Origin: Actinomycetota bacterium
Lineage (GTDB): Bacteria > Actinomycetota > Actinomycetes > S36-B12 > FW305-bin1
DNA length: 64,000 bases
Assembly (NCBI GenBank): GCA_004297305.1
Contig: SCTR01000001.1
Coordinates: forward strand, 32,103 to 96,102
Direction of reading: 5' to 3'
The notes under the pieces were generated by a model. The model ran no database searches. It was not told the origin of the DNA and saw nothing but the letters and a program-made list of their open reading frames with translations. This document shows, piece by piece, positions 29,531 through 41,938 of the stretch; position 1 is the first letter of the stretch; every line of letters begins with the position of its first letter. A program made the translations under genes and the position numbers.

Positions 29531-30646
29531 TCAACGAGTCGGGGCGACGACGACCTCGACCCGCTGGAACTCCTTGAGGTCGCTGTAGCCGGTGGTGGCC
29601 ATCGCCTTGCGCAGCGCGCCAACGAGGTTCATCGTCCCGTCGGCCACCCGGGACGGCCCGTGGAAGATCTCCGCGAGGGTACCGACCGTGCCCAGGTGCA
29701 CGCGCTCGCCGCGCGGCAGCGCGGCGTGCACAGCCTCACTGCCCCAATGGAATCCGCGACCCGGCGCCTCGACAGCGCGGGCGAACGGCGAGCCCACCAT
29801 GACCGCGTCGGCGCCGCAGGCGAAGGCCTTCACCACGTCGCCGCTGCGGCCCATCGACCCGTCCGCGAGGACATGGACGTAGCGTCCCCCGGACTCGTCC
29901 AGGTAGTCCCGGCGGGCCGCCGCGACGTCGGCGACCGCGGAGGCCATCGGCACCCGGATACCGAGCACGTCACGGGTCGTGTGCGCCGCGCCGCCGCCGA
30001 AACCGACGAGTACGCCGGCCGCACCGGTCCGCATCAGATGCAGCGCCGCCTGGTACGTCGAGCACCCGCCGACCAGCACCGGGACGTCGAGCTCGTAGAT
30101 GAACCGCTTGAGATTCAACGGCTCCCGGCCCTGCGCGACGTGCTCGGCGGACACGGTGGTGCCGCGGATGACGAAGAGATCGACACCCGCGTCGACGACG
30201 TGTTTGGCCAGTTCTGCGGTGCGCTGCGGCGACAGCGCGCCGGCGACGGTCACCCCGGCCGCGCGGACCTCGGCGACCCGCGCGGCGATCAGCTCGGGCA
30301 CCACCGGCCGGGCGTAGATCTCCTGCAGCCGGGCGGTGACAGCGGAATCCGGGAGTTCCGCCAGTTCGGCCAGCAGCGGCGCGGGATCCTCGTACCGGGT
30401 CCAGAGTCCTTCGAGGTTCAGCACCGGCAGACCACCGAGCCGGCCGATCTCGATCGCGGTGGCCGGGGACACCACGGAGTCCATCGGCGCGACGACGATC
30501 GGTGTCTCGAACCGGTAGGCGTCGACCTGCCAGCCGACCGAAACGTCCTGCGGGTCACGGGTTCGGCGGCTCGGCGCCACGGCGACGTCGTCGAACGACC
30601 ACGCCTGCCGGCCGCGCTTGCCGCGGCCGATCTCGATCTCCGACAC
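29531..30646 (-). CDS. guaB3: GuaB3-family IMP dehydrogenase-related protein
   Basis: 371-residue TIM-barrel protein lacking the CBS domains of true IMPDH. Opens [20 protein letters not shown], continues [32 protein letters not shown] and [33 protein letters not shown]. The cysteine in GGCSTY differs from the canonical IMPDH loop cysteine. In Streptomyces a GuaB3 has been shown to act as GMP reductase, so that role should be considered here as inference. Lies 24 bp after guaB. Confidence 0.93.
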   Translation of the reverse strand: MSEIEIGRGKRGRQAWSFDDVAVAPSRRTRDPQDVSVGWQVDAYRFETPIVVAPMDSVVSPATAIEIGRLGGLPVLNLEGLWTRYEDPAPLLAELAELPDSAVTARLQEIYARPVVPELIAARVAEVRAAGVTVAGALSPQRTAELAKHVVDAGVDLFVIRGTTVSAEHVAQGREPLNLKRFIYELDVPVLVGGCSTYQAALHLMRTGAAGVLVGFGGGAAHTTRDVLGIRVPMASAVADVAAARRDYLDESGGRYVHVLADGSMGRSGDVVKAFACGADAVMVGSPFARAVEAPGRGFHWGSEAVHAALPRGERVHLGTVGTLAEIFHGPSRVADGTMNLVGALRKAMATTGYSDLKEFQRVEVVVAPTR

Positions 30647-30670
30647 TCCGGTCCCTCTCGTCGGTGCCGG

Positions 30671-32221
<1,551 letters not shown>

Positions 32222-32242
32222 CTACCGGCCGCGGCGAGCAGG

Positions 32243-32290
32243 TCCGACCGTCAGCGCATCCGACCATCAGCGCATCCGACCGTCAGCGCA
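32243..32290. repeat. Three 16-bp tandem units across the bldM stop codon
   Basis: TCCGACCGTCAGCGCA is repeated three times (32243, 32259, 32275; the middle copy has one change). The third copy contains the bldM stop (TGA, 32283-32285 on the minus strand), so each unit brings its own in-frame-sized stop. It looks like a slippage product at the gene's 3' end. Confidence 0.8.
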
Positions 32291-32894
32291 GGAACCCCCA
32301 CCGGAAGCCCAGCGCGACCGCCTGCGCGCGGTCAGCAGCGGCGAGCTTGCGGAACAGCCGCCGGGCGTGGGTCTTCACGGTGTCCTCGGACAGGTAGAGC
32401 TGGGCACCGATCTGCGCGTTGCTCTTGCCGCGGCTCATGCCTTCGAGCACCTGCTGCTCCCGCTCGGTGAGCGCCGGTGGCGCTCCCGTGGGTCGCGACG
32501 TCCCGCCGCGCACCCCGCCGACCGCCCGGCGGGTGGACAGCGCGAGGGCGACGGTCGAGGCGACCTCTTCGCGGGAGGCGTCCTTCGCCAGGTATCCGCG
32601 CGCTCCACCGGCCACGGCGCGCGCCACCCCGTCGAGGTCCTCGCCCATGGTGAGCATGACCACGTTCGCTTCGCCGTGGGCGGCCACCAGGCGCCGGGAC
32701 GCCTCGATGCCACCGATCCCGGGCATCCGGACGTCCATGAGCACCATGTCGGGTCGCTCTAGCGGGTACCGGGCCAGGACCTCCTCGCCGCTGCCGGCGG
32801 AGGTGACGCGTTCCACGCCGGGCACGGTGCCGACGGACCGGCGTACCGCCTCGCGCGCGAGGGGAGCGTCGTCGCACACCAGGACCGTCGTCAC
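32283..32894 (-). CDS. bldM: BldM-like orphan LuxR-family response regulator
   Basis: 203 residues from GTG 32894. Receiver: VLVCDDAPLAREAVRR (D8, D9), LMDVRMPGIGGIEA (D54), VVMLTMGEDLDGVARAV, YLAKDAS (K104). HTH: LTEREQQVLEGMSRGKSNAQIG, then LFLSED-like LYLSEDTVKTHARRLFRKL and a C-terminus VALGFRWGFLR. This matches Streptomyces BldM as I remember it almost along its length, and BldM also sits beside guaB there. BldM is an atypical regulator, active as a homodimer or with WhiI, controlling development. No kinase gene is adjacent. Aerial growth in this organism is not implied. Confidence 0.8.
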   Translation of the reverse strand: MTTVLVCDDAPLAREAVRRSVGTVPGVERVTSAGSGEEVLARYPLERPDMVLMDVRMPGIGGIEASRRLVAAHGEANVVMLTMGEDLDGVARAVAGGARGYLAKDASREEVASTVALALSTRRAVGGVRGGTSRPTGAPPALTEREQQVLEGMSRGKSNAQIGAQLYLSEDTVKTHARRLFRKLAAADRAQAVALGFRWGFLR

Positions 32895-33095
32895 ACAAGC
32901 CTCCACCGCGTTCGAAGCCGTCTTTCCCTGACGGAGAAGGTGTCGGCATCGGCAGCGGCCGTCTTCACTGCCCCGGCCCGGGAAACCTGGCGACCCGCTC
33001 GCGCCGACGGTGACCTGACTCACCCCGGTGACGCAGCGTCATCACAGACCCACGACTGGCGTCCTGGCCGCACACGGGCTGCGACCGGAAGTCGT

Positions 33096-34013
33096 TCAGA
33101 CCGGTTCGAGCATCAGCTCGGCGATGTCCGGCCGCGCGTACCAGATGGCCTGCAGGTCATCCGGAAGGTCGTCGGCGATCCGGCGTACGACGCCCCGCGC
33201 GGCGTCCAGCGAGCGCACGGCCTCGTCGTGGCTGGCGCCGAACAGCAGCGCGCCGAGCACCGCCCGCGCCGGCCACGCCAACGGCAACGTGCCGAGACTC
33301 TCGGCCAGCGAGGCTGCCCGACGCAGCGTCGCGGCGGCCTCGCGCTGGTCTCCCATCGTCAACTGCGCCATACCGAGGAAGAGCAGTCCCTTGCTGACGT
33401 GCCGCGGGGCGCTGGAGGTCTCCGCCAGGGCCACTGCTTCGGCGGCCGAGCGGGCAGCGGCGGCAGGGTCGTCGACCAGCAGGGCCACTTCGGCTGACAC
33501 CCAGTGCCCGCGGACCCGCTGCCGCCACCAGCCGGAGCGGCCGGCCGCCACAGCAAGCGCCCGGTCGAGTTCGACGGCGGCGACGTCGGCCTGGCCGAGG
33601 CCGACCGCGTCCGCGGCCAGGCCGAGGTGGGCGTCGAACACCGCTTCGGCGACCTCGCCGGCCAGCCCGACGGCGTGCTCGTCGTGGCCGCGCGCCGCGA
33701 CGTGGTCACCGAGTTGCCGGTGGACGCTGGCCATCGTCGACGAGGCGAGCGAGCCGAAGACGGCGCGTTCGCCGCCGAGCGCGACTGGCCGCGACAGTGG
33801 TTCGAGCACAGCCAGTCCCGCGCCGAAGCGGCCGGCCGCGGTGAGGCAGACGCCCAGTAGCCAGCCGGCGGCATCCGCTTCGCTGTCGCGGCCGGACTGG
33901 TGCGCGAGTTCGGCGGCGCGGCGCAGGACGGCCACTCCCGCGGTCGGCCGGCCGTGGAAGGCGGCCCGCTCGCCGCTGGCCAGCAGACCGGTGAGCTCGT
34001 CGTCCACCCGCAC
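33096..34013 (-). CDS. TPR-like helical repeat protein
   Basis: 305 residues, entirely helical and Ala-rich, with tetratricopeptide-like pairs (GVAVLRRAAELAHQSGRD, HEHAVGLAG-type segments, AAATLRRAASLAESLG). No signal peptide, membrane segment or catalytic motif. It occupies the place next to whiB that in Mycobacterium tuberculosis belongs to an uncharacterised protein (Rv3415c by memory), with bldM downstream, so it is probably that conserved neighbour. Divergent from whiB across 284 bp. Confidence 0.6.
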   Translation of the reverse strand: MRVDDELTGLLASGERAAFHGRPTAGVAVLRRAAELAHQSGRDSEADAAGWLLGVCLTAAGRFGAGLAVLEPLSRPVALGGERAVFGSLASSTMASVHRQLGDHVAARGHDEHAVGLAGEVAEAVFDAHLGLAADAVGLGQADVAAVELDRALAVAAGRSGWWRQRVRGHWVSAEVALLVDDPAAAARSAAEAVALAETSSAPRHVSKGLLFLGMAQLTMGDQREAAATLRRAASLAESLGTLPLAWPARAVLGALLFGASHDEAVRSLDAARGVVRRIADDLPDDLQAIWYARPDIAELMLEPV

Positions 34014-34085
34014 TCCTGCCTGCTCGTCCGTCGGCCCAGGCGCACGCTACGCGCGTCAGGACGCAATCTCCTGCGGCGTTCCCCC

Positions 34086-34124
34086 TCTTGCGTCACCGTC
34101 TTGCGTCACCGTCTTGCGTCACCG
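34086..34124. repeat. Three perfect 13-bp tandem repeats upstream of whiB
   Basis: TCTTGCGTCACCG occurs three times head to tail (34086, 34099, 34112) in the 284-bp divergent space between the TPR-like gene and whiB. No spacer, so not CRISPR. The 13-bp period does not match the helical repeat, so I do not propose cooperative binding sites; slippage is likelier. Confidence 0.85.
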
Positions 34125-34297
34125 CCGACTCGATCCGCCACGCCGTCGGGCCCGTCGAGTCGCTCCACGCCGTCTCGGGACCGTCGTACGGCGGGGCCAC
34201 GGACAGATCTGTCGCGGGCGGCGTTTGCCTGCCGAAGGCGCTGGGTACGTCCGCTTCGCCGGAGAGATCACCAGTGCGAGGTCCCGAGGAGGACGAC

Positions 34298-34591
34298 ATG
34301 GCCGACGTCTCGAGACTGCCGGGACCCAATGCCGACTTCTGGGACTGGCAGATGCACGCCGCGTGCCGCGGCGACGATCCGGCGGTCTACTTCCACCCGG
34401 AAGGTGAGCGCGGGTCCGCTCGGTTGGAGCGGGACCGTGCGGCCAAGGCGGTCTGCGCACGCTGCCCCGTCATCAGCCAATGCGCGCAGCACGCCCTCGC
34501 GGTGCGGGAGCCGTACGGCGTCTGGGGCGGCCTGAGCGAGGACGAGCGGGAGGCCATCTACAACCGCGGCCGGCTCGCCCCGGCGTCCTGA
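34298..34591 (+). CDS. whiB3: WhiB-family iron-sulfur transcription factor (WhiB3 position)
   Basis: 97 residues from ATG 34298 with GAGGAGGAC just upstream. Four cluster-binding cysteines (C23, C53, C56, C62, in AACRG and CARCPVISQC) hold a [4Fe-4S] cluster; the GVWGG turn (residues 74-78) and a basic tail follow. WhiB3 of M. tuberculosis lies in the same place and orientation relative to groL, so I use that symbol by synteny; sequence alone does not separate WhiB subfamilies. Such proteins bind the primary sigma factor and sense redox state. Confidence 0.8.
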   Translation: MADVSRLPGPNADFWDWQMHAACRGDDPAVYFHPEGERGSARLERDRAAKAVCARCPVISQCAQHALAVREPYGVWGGLSEDEREAIYNRGRLAPAS

Positions 34592-34686
34592 GACCCGCCG
34601 CCGCGCTCCTGCGGCCCGCCGACCCGTCGGCACGCTGCGACTCGTACCTTGTCCGAAACAGCCGAATCGCCACCTCGCCCGACAGC

Positions 34687-34724
34687 CGAACGGCCCGAAC
34701 CCTGGTCAGGGTCCGGGCCGTTCG
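34687..34724. terminator. Bidirectional terminator between whiB and groL
   Basis: A 17-bp stem with one mismatch (CGAACGGCCCG... opposite CGGGCCGTTCG) and a 4-nt loop. The whiB stop is 96 bp to the left and the groL stop 16 bp to the right, so it can end both convergent transcripts. Confidence 0.85.
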
Positions 34725-34739
34725 CCGTGTCGGGGGCGC

Positions 34740-36485
<1,746 letters not shown>

Positions 36486-36785
36486 TCACTTCTCCACGAC
36501 GGCGAGCACGTCGCGGGCGGAGAGGATGAGGTACTCCTCGCCGTTGTACTTCACCTCGGTACCGCCGTACTTCGAGTAGATGACGGTGTCCCCCACGGTG
36601 ATGTCGAGCGGGATGCGCTTGTCGCCCTCGTCGTCGAAACGACCCGGGCCGACCGCGAGAACCTTGCCCTCCTGGGGCTTCTCCTTGGCGGTGTCCGGGA
36701 TGACGAGGCCAGACGCAGTGGTCTGCTCGGCGTCGAGCGGCTGGACCAGGATGCGGTCCTCGAGAGGCTTGATGGTGACCGACAC
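36486..36785 (-). CDS. groS: Co-chaperonin GroES
   Basis: 99 residues from GTG 36785, preceded by [33 protein letters not shown] opens the protein; the mobile loop ([11 protein letters not shown]) and [25 protein letters not shown] follow. Caps GroEL rings. An upstream in-frame extension to 36920 would run through a CIRCE element and is rejected. First gene of groES-groL. Confidence 0.97.
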   Translation of the reverse strand: MSVTIKPLEDRILVQPLDAEQTTASGLVIPDTAKEKPQEGKVLAVGPGRFDDEGDKRIPLDITVGDTVIYSKYGGTEVKYNGEEYLILSARDVLAVVEK

Positions 36786-36887
36786 GGTCGCCCTCCCCTT
36801 GCGGGATCGGTGCTGACGGATGACGCGGAGGCCCGGTCCCGCCGTCGTCGCGGTGCCGGCGAACGAGCCGTCCGATGATGCTGATAT

Positions 36888-36914
36888 CCAGCACTCTCGG
36901 GGGGAGAGTGCCAG
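36888..36914. promoter_or_regulatory. CIRCE element 1 (HrcA operator)
   Basis: CCAGCACTC-N9-GAGTGCCAG: a 9-9-9 inverted repeat matching the core of the CIRCE consensus (GCACTC/GAGTGC), overlapping the expected transcription start of groES. HrcA bound here would block the start site. Confidence 0.9.
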
Positions 36915-36918
36915 GCCC

Positions 36919-36947
36919 ACCCTAGGAAGTCGTTAGCACTCCGTCAA
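36919..36947 (-). promoter_or_regulatory. groES promoter, vegetative type
   Basis: On the minus strand TTGACG (36947-36942) is followed after exactly 17 bp by TAGGGT (36924-36919). The -35 box lies inside CIRCE element 2, and transcription would start inside element 1. Confidence 0.8.
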
Positions 36948-36959
36948 CCCGAGTGCCAA
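36933..36959. promoter_or_regulatory. CIRCE element 2 (HrcA operator)
   Basis: TTAGCACTC-N9-GAGTGCCAA differs from the full CIRCE consensus at one position. It covers the -35 box of the groES promoter. Two CIRCE copies at a groES promoter are known in other actinobacteria. Confidence 0.95.
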
Positions 36960-37045
36960 CGGCCGCGGGATCCAACGGAGGCGCGGCCCAGCGGAGGGCC
37001 GGCCGCCGGGGAACTGCCAGCTGAGGCCGTTGCCAGGATGAGCCG

Positions 37046-38290
37046 GTGAGCCCGAGCGTGATGGCCGACCTGGCGACCGCGGACGGGGTGGCGTTGCGGG
37101 CGCATGCCGGGGAGCTGCTCGAGCAGTACGGCGAACTGGCGGCTGTCAGCCGGCTTCGCCAGACGTTCCCGGCGGCCGCCCCCGAGTTGGTCTCCGCCGC
37201 GGTCACCCAGGCGGTGCTGCAGCGGCGGGCCGTCGGCCGGCTCGGCGGCCGGGCCGCCGGGCTGTTGCTCACCGCCGACGGCCTGGCGCAGGCGACCCGC
37301 CCGGTGGTCGCCGATCGGCGGGCGGAGCGGATCGCGGCGGCCGGCTACCGCCACGTGGCCGACCTGGGCTGCGGTCTCGGGCTGGACGCCCAGGCCCTGC
37401 TGTCCGCCGGCCTGCAGGTGGACGCGGTCGAACTCGATCCGGTGACAGCGGCCGCCGCCCGGGCGAACCTCGCCGGCCGTCACGGTGCCGTCGTATGGCA
37501 GGGCGACGTCACTGATCCGGCGGTCCTGGCCGCGGCGGTCCGCCCAGACGGGGTGGTCTTCGTCGATCCGGCGCGGCGCGACCCGGCGGCGCCCCGCGCG
37601 GTGGACGGTCGTTCCGCGCGCCGGGTGATGGCGCCGGACCGCTGGTCGCCGCCCTGGTCGTGGGTACGCGAACTGGCGGCGTCGCACCCCGCGACGGTGG
37701 CCAAGGTGGCCCCCGGCATCGACCGGGCCGCGGCGCCGGCCGGGGCGGAGGTCGCGTGGACCAGCGTGGACGGCGACGTGGTCGAGGCGTGCGTGTGGTT
37801 CCCAGCGCTGGCCGAACCGGGCGTACGACGACGCGCCGTCGTCATCGATCACGGTGTGGCACACCAGCTCACGTCGGCCGAAGCAGTCGAAGTGCCCGCC
37901 CCGGTAGGGCCGGTCGGGCCGTGGCTGGTCGAACCCGACGGTGCCGTGCTGCGCGCCGGGCTGGTCGCCGAGGCCGCCGCGACCGTGGGCGGTCGGCTCG
38001 TGAACTCCGGCATCGGCTACGTGTGTTGCGACGACGAACCGGTCACCGCGTGGGGTACGGCGTACCGCGTCGTGGCGCCGCTGCCGTCGCAGCTCAGGGC
38101 GCTGCGGAATGCCCTGCGGCAGCGCGGGTTCGGCGACGTGGTGGTCAAGAAGCGGGGCGTCGCGATCGTCCCGGAACAGGTTCGCGCCACCCTGCGACTC
38201 GGCGGCGCCGGCCCCACCGCGACGCTGGTGTTCACCCGGACTCCCACCGGCCCGCTGACCCTGCTGGTGGAACGCGCACCGACGCCATAG
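37046..38290 (+). CDS. THUMP-like domain class I methyltransferase
   Basis: 414 residues from GTG 37046. SAM-binding Rossmann core: HVADLGCGLGLDAQALLSAG (motif I), VDAVELDPVTAAAARANLAG, and VFVDPARRDP (motif IV, near residue 175). The C-terminal 90 residues (GYVCCDDEPVTAWGTAYRVV; LRQRGFGDVVVKKRGVAI) form the THUMP-like domain seen in actinobacterial SAM-dependent methyltransferases next to groES. An RNA substrate is likely but unproven. Divergent from groES; convergent with the ABC permease. Confidence 0.85.
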   Translation: MSPSVMADLATADGVALRAHAGELLEQYGELAAVSRLRQTFPAAAPELVSAAVTQAVLQRRAVGRLGGRAAGLLLTADGLAQATRPVVADRRAERIAAAGYRHVADLGCGLGLDAQALLSAGLQVDAVELDPVTAAAARANLAGRHGAVVWQGDVTDPAVLAAAVRPDGVVFVDPARRDPAAPRAVDGRSARRVMAPDRWSPPWSWVRELAASHPATVAKVAPGIDRAAAPAGAEVAWTSVDGDVVEACVWFPALAEPGVRRRAVVIDHGVAHQLTSAEAVEVPAPVGPVGPWLVEPDGAVLRAGLVAEAAATVGGRLVNSGIGYVCCDDEPVTAWGTAYRVVAPLPSQLRALRNALRQRGFGDVVVKKRGVAIVPEQVRATLRLGGAGPTATLVFTRTPTGPLTLLVERAPTP

Positions 38291-38352
38291 TCACCGAGCA
38301 CCAGGCGAACACCCTCGGAGCAGCGCCGGCCCGGTCAGGTGACGCTTGATAT

Positions 38353-39669
38353 CTACAGTCGCTGCAGCGCGGTAGCCGGGGGAATTCTGCCGGCGCGCCA
38401 CGATGGGTAGAGCCCGGCGATGAGGCCAGTTGCGACGCCGAGAGCGGGCGCGACGAGGAGAAGACGAGGGTCCAGGACCGGCGTCCACTGCTGGGCCGCC
38501 GAGCCCACCAGGATGGCTGCCACACCGAGCGCCGAGCCGAGGAGCCCTCCGAGGCCGCCGACGATCGTCGACTCGATCAGGAACTGCGACGAAATGTGCG
38601 ATGGCTTGGCGCCTAAGGCCTGACGTAGACCGATCTCCCCAGTGCGCTCCATCACGGCGACCAGGGTGGTGTTGGCGATAGCGACAGTGCCAATGACCAA
38701 GGCGATCGCGGCCAGTGCGAGCAGAAGACCGTTCAGCGAGCTGTTGACGGGATCGGTGACGATCGACCAGTCGGGTGGAGTGCTGACATTGAAATGACCG
38801 GGGTGTGCCGCATCGAGCGCGTATGGAGCCTGCCGGCCGATCAAGGCAGCCGCCCCCAGCTTGGTACGGATCAACGCTTTGGCCGGTTGATCTGGGGGCG
38901 CGTACCGGCTGATCGCGAGCGGTGCCGGGATCATGATGGCGTTGTCCAACTCGGGCAAAGACCCTGTGTCCGAGAGGATACCGATGACCGAGTAAGCGTC
39001 ATTGCCGATGAACACCGCGGGGTTGGTGACCACGGAGGAAATACCAAGGTTTGCAGCGGCCGATGGCCCGAGCACCGCAACGGACTGACCCTTGAGGACG
39101 TGGAAGTCGTTGAAGACCACGCCCGACGCCACGTGCGCTCCTGCCGCCTTGAGGGTGCCGCCTTCGACGCCCCACGCCGTCAGAGACGCCCCGGCGTCCG
39201 GCGCGATGTGATCCGCCGACGGCTGCTTCGCGATGGTTCGCCTCTGTCCGGTGAGCGGATCGGGCTCGACGGCGGTGGTGAAGTAGACCCCGGCATCGAC
39301 TACCCCGTTGAGGCGCCGTAGTCGCGGCCCGACATCGCTGGGGTACGAGTATGGTTGTGCCCCAGCCGAGTCGCCGGCCTGCGTCACGTTCTTGAACTGG
39401 GCATCCGCGACAGTCACCGTAGTGGCGACGAGTTCGTTGAACTTCGACGTGATCTGCCCCTGGGCGGTGGCCGTCAACCCGAGGATCGCGATCACTGCCG
39501 CACAGCCCAGGACGGTGCCGATCATCGTCAAGAGGGAGCGGGCCGGTCTGGCAGCAATAGTCGAGACGGATTCGCGAATAGCGTCGACTGTTCGGATTCT
39601 CGACGCTCGCACGGCCGTCGGCTGCGACGGCCGTGCAGAACGTTCACCGCCTGTCCCGGGACGTCTCAT
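38353..39669 (-). CDS. MacB/FtsX-type ABC transporter permease
   Basis: 438 residues. N-terminal helix after a cytosolic head (ARSLLTMIGTVLGCAAVIAIL, near residue 45), a large extracytoplasmic domain (about 70-290) and three C-terminal helices (LLLALAAIALVIGTVAIANT; GGLLGSALGVAAILVGSA; LLLVAPALGVATGLIAGLYP) with the cytosolic ERTGEIGLRQALGA motif between. This is the FtsX/MacB fold used to extrude peptides or antibiotics or drive outer processes. ATGA overlap with the ATPase gene. Last gene of the four-gene operon. Confidence 0.9.
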   Translation of the reverse strand: MRRPGTGGERSARPSQPTAVRASRIRTVDAIRESVSTIAARPARSLLTMIGTVLGCAAVIAILGLTATAQGQITSKFNELVATTVTVADAQFKNVTQAGDSAGAQPYSYPSDVGPRLRRLNGVVDAGVYFTTAVEPDPLTGQRRTIAKQPSADHIAPDAGASLTAWGVEGGTLKAAGAHVASGVVFNDFHVLKGQSVAVLGPSAAANLGISSVVTNPAVFIGNDAYSVIGILSDTGSLPELDNAIMIPAPLAISRYAPPDQPAKALIRTKLGAAALIGRQAPYALDAAHPGHFNVSTPPDWSIVTDPVNSSLNGLLLALAAIALVIGTVAIANTTLVAVMERTGEIGLRQALGAKPSHISSQFLIESTIVGGLGGLLGSALGVAAILVGSAAQQWTPVLDPRLLLVAPALGVATGLIAGLYPSWRAGRIPPATALQRL

Positions 39670-40397
39670 GGGCTATCGGGATATCGGGGACCGACTGGAG
39701 CGCCGCGGGACGGAATGTCGCGGACATGACCGTCGTGCACCTCAATGCGCCGACGCGCCCGGGCCGCGAGCTGCTCGTCGTGGGTCACCATCACGATGGT
39801 GAACCCTGCGGCATTCATGTGTTCGAACAGGGCGACGACCTCCTCAGATCGCTCGGAGTCGAGATTGCCGGTGGGTTCGTCACACAGCAGTACGGCTGGT
39901 CGGCCCGCTAGTGCGCGAGCGATCGCGAGACGCTGGCGCTCACCACCGGACATCACGGAGGGCAGGAAGTTGGCTCGGTGCGACAGGCCGACCATGGCGA
40001 TGGCATCAGTCGCACGTACCAGACGCTCCCTGCGAGGTGTCTTGGCGTAGACGCCTGCCAGAGCGACATTGTCCAACGCAGTCCTGTTGCCCAGAAGATG
40101 GAAGGACTGGAAGACGAAGCCGATCTTGCTGCCCCGCAAGGCCGCGCGTTGCGCCGGACGGAGAGGTCCGGTGTCGGTTCCATCCAGCAGGTATCGGCCT
40201 GCTGTGGGCTGGTCCAACAGCCCCATGAGGTTGAGAAGCGTCGACTTGCCCGATCCCGACGGGCCCACGATCGCGGCGAAGTCGCCGTGGTGGATCGACA
40301 AGTCGACAGGGCGTATGGCGTGAACCAGTCCGGGCCGCGGATACGTCTTCTCGATCGCCTCCAAGACAATGACCGGAGCGCCGACTTGGCCGGTCAA
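39666..40397 (-). CDS. MacB/LolD-type ABC transporter ATP-binding protein
   Basis: 243 residues. Walker A GPSGSGKSTLLNLMG, Q-loop FVFQSFHLLGN, ABC signature MSGGERQRLAIARALAGRP, Walker B VLLCDEPTGNLD, and the H-loop in MVTHDEQLA. The FHLL motif after the Q-loop is typical of the MacB/LolD/FtsE group that partners FtsX-type permeases, matching its neighbour. Coupled by 4-nt overlaps on both sides. Confidence 0.95.
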   Translation of the reverse strand: MTGQVGAPVIVLEAIEKTYPRPGLVHAIRPVDLSIHHGDFAAIVGPSGSGKSTLLNLMGLLDQPTAGRYLLDGTDTGPLRPAQRAALRGSKIGFVFQSFHLLGNRTALDNVALAGVYAKTPRRERLVRATDAIAMVGLSHRANFLPSVMSGGERQRLAIARALAGRPAVLLCDEPTGNLDSERSEEVVALFEHMNAAGFTIVMVTHDEQLAARARRRIEVHDGHVRDIPSRGAPVGPRYPDSP

Positions 40398-41938
40398 CCG
40401 CCGACCACCACCACGTCACCCACGCTGAGTGCGCCGATGACCTTCGGTTTGACCTCTACCACGTCACTGCCCGTCACACCGACCGTCACGGGCACGCGGG
40501 TCAGCGACTGGTCGACAGCTTGAACAATCACCGACAGATCCCCGTTCGCGTCGGAGTTGACTGCGCCCTCTGGCACAGCCAGAACATCTCCCGTGGTCGA
40601 CGCCGCCACGAAGGTCACCTTGACGTCCGCCCCTTCGAGCGAGATAGGCAGCGGATCGGGAGTGGAGATGCTGACTTGGGTCTGCCCTGGGGTCGGCGCG
40701 CCGCGAACCGAGATGACCAGCCCGCTGACCTGGCCGCTTGGGAGGTCAACCTCTGCCTGGCTCCCCACCTTCACGAATCCTGCCTGAGAGGTGGGGATCA
40801 GCGTATCCAGCACCAATGCAGCCGCGGACACCGTGAACAACGGAACTTGCGGTGCATAGCCGATCCCCGTGGCGATCTGAGTGACGGTGGCTGGAAGATG
40901 GGGCACGAACACGACCTCGTTTCGGGGCACCATCGTGCCGCGATGGGCGATGTCCAGATCCAGCGCCCGGCGAGCGGCCGCGACCGCTCGGCCGTCGCTG
41001 GAGAGCTCCGCGTCACTCGGCCCCTGGTAGGTCGGCTTCGGGCCAGCGGTTGCCGAATCCCTCTTGTTCGCCTCCTTCCACGCCTCGAGCGCACTGGAGA
41101 GCTCCTTCTGCGCGAGACGTTTTCGTGCCTTGGAGTCGGTCAGTGTGGAGATCGCGTTGTTGAGGGTGTCGCGATCAGCTTGGATCGCAGCCTCATCGGT
41201 CCCGTCCCCTCCGTCCGTACTCGGCGGGGCGTAACCCGCCGCGCGGTACATCCGGTCGACAGCTGCCTTCGTGCCTCCATCGAACACGCCGTTGATCGGA
41301 CCCGAGTATTCGCCCATCGCGGCCAGCGAACGCTGCAGCTGCGCGACGTCAACGCCGCTCATCCCCGGCTCGATGTCGCGGTACGACGCCTTCGTCCCCT
41401 GCAGAACGATGACTGGGCGCCCATTGACCTCCACAACAACCTGCCCTTGGCGCACGCCGTCCCCTCGCTTGGCGAAGACCCCGGTGAGTACCTCGTCGCC
41501 GCCAGCTCCGTCGCCAGATGCGCTGGCACCAGACGCGGCTCCCGTGGCGACGCCGTCGCCCGGCGGCAGGAGCGAACCGAGACCGACTCGAACCGAGTCG
41601 ACCGCCTCGACCCGGCCCCGGCTGATCACTGTGCTCCGGATCGTCGTCGACTGCACTGCGGCGGTGATGATCGTCGCCGCCGGTCGCTGCGATCGTGCGG
41701 CAACCTCCCGCGGGGACTCCATCGTCCGCGACGCCATCCAGCCACCCGCCGCACCGGCCACAGCAACGACGACCAACACCGCCAACCACCCCCGGCCACG
41801 CATACGTGCCGATCGCCGGTCCACTATCGCCGGCATCGCCTGGGTCGTCTCGGCCAATTCGTCCAGCGACAACGTCTCCGTCTGCGCACCACTGTCCCTA
41901 CGGCCTGAAGGAGATAAGCGGCGCAGTGGTCTAGCCAT
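40394..41938 (-). CDS. HlyD-like efflux adaptor with peptidoglycan-binding domain
   Basis: 514 residues from ATG 41938 (AAGGCGT just upstream; overlaps the lipoprotein gene by 8 nt). Cytosolic head, one membrane helix (WLAVLVVVAVAGAAGGWMAS, near residue 60), then lipoyl/barrel-sandwich half (TVISRGRVEAVDSVRVG), a PG_binding_1 module (GMSGVDVAQLQRSLAAMGEY...INGVFDGGTKAAV), a coiled helical hairpin and a beta-barrel C-terminus ending SVGDVVVVGG. It should link the MacB-type transporter to the wall; the peptidoglycan-binding insertion is typical for Gram-positive adaptors of this sort. Confidence 0.85.
   Translation of the reverse strand: MARPLRRLSPSGRRDSGAQTETLSLDELAETTQAMPAIVDRRSARMRGRGWLAVLVVVAVAGAAGGWMASRTMESPREVAARSQRPAATIITAAVQSTTIRSTVISRGRVEAVDSVRVGLGSLLPPGDGVATGAASGASASGDGAGGDEVLTGVFAKRGDGVRQGQVVVEVNGRPVIVLQGTKASYRDIEPGMSGVDVAQLQRSLAAMGEYSGPINGVFDGGTKAAVDRMYRAAGYAPPSTDGGDGTDEAAIQADRDTLNNAISTLTDSKARKRLAQKELSSALEAWKEANKRDSATAGPKPTYQGPSDAELSSDGRAVAAARRALDLDIAHRGTMVPRNEVVFVPHLPATVTQIATGIGYAPQVPLFTVSAAALVLDTLIPTSQAGFVKVGSQAEVDLPSGQVSGLVISVRGAPTPGQTQVSISTPDPLPISLEGADVKVTFVAASTTGDVLAVPEGAVNSDANGDLSVIVQAVDQSLTRVPVTVGVTGSDVVEVKPKVIGALSVGDVVVVGG

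Noticed and set aside
34086..34124. CRISPR array
   Set aside because: 13-bp repeats are contiguous with no spacers; no cas genes nearby.
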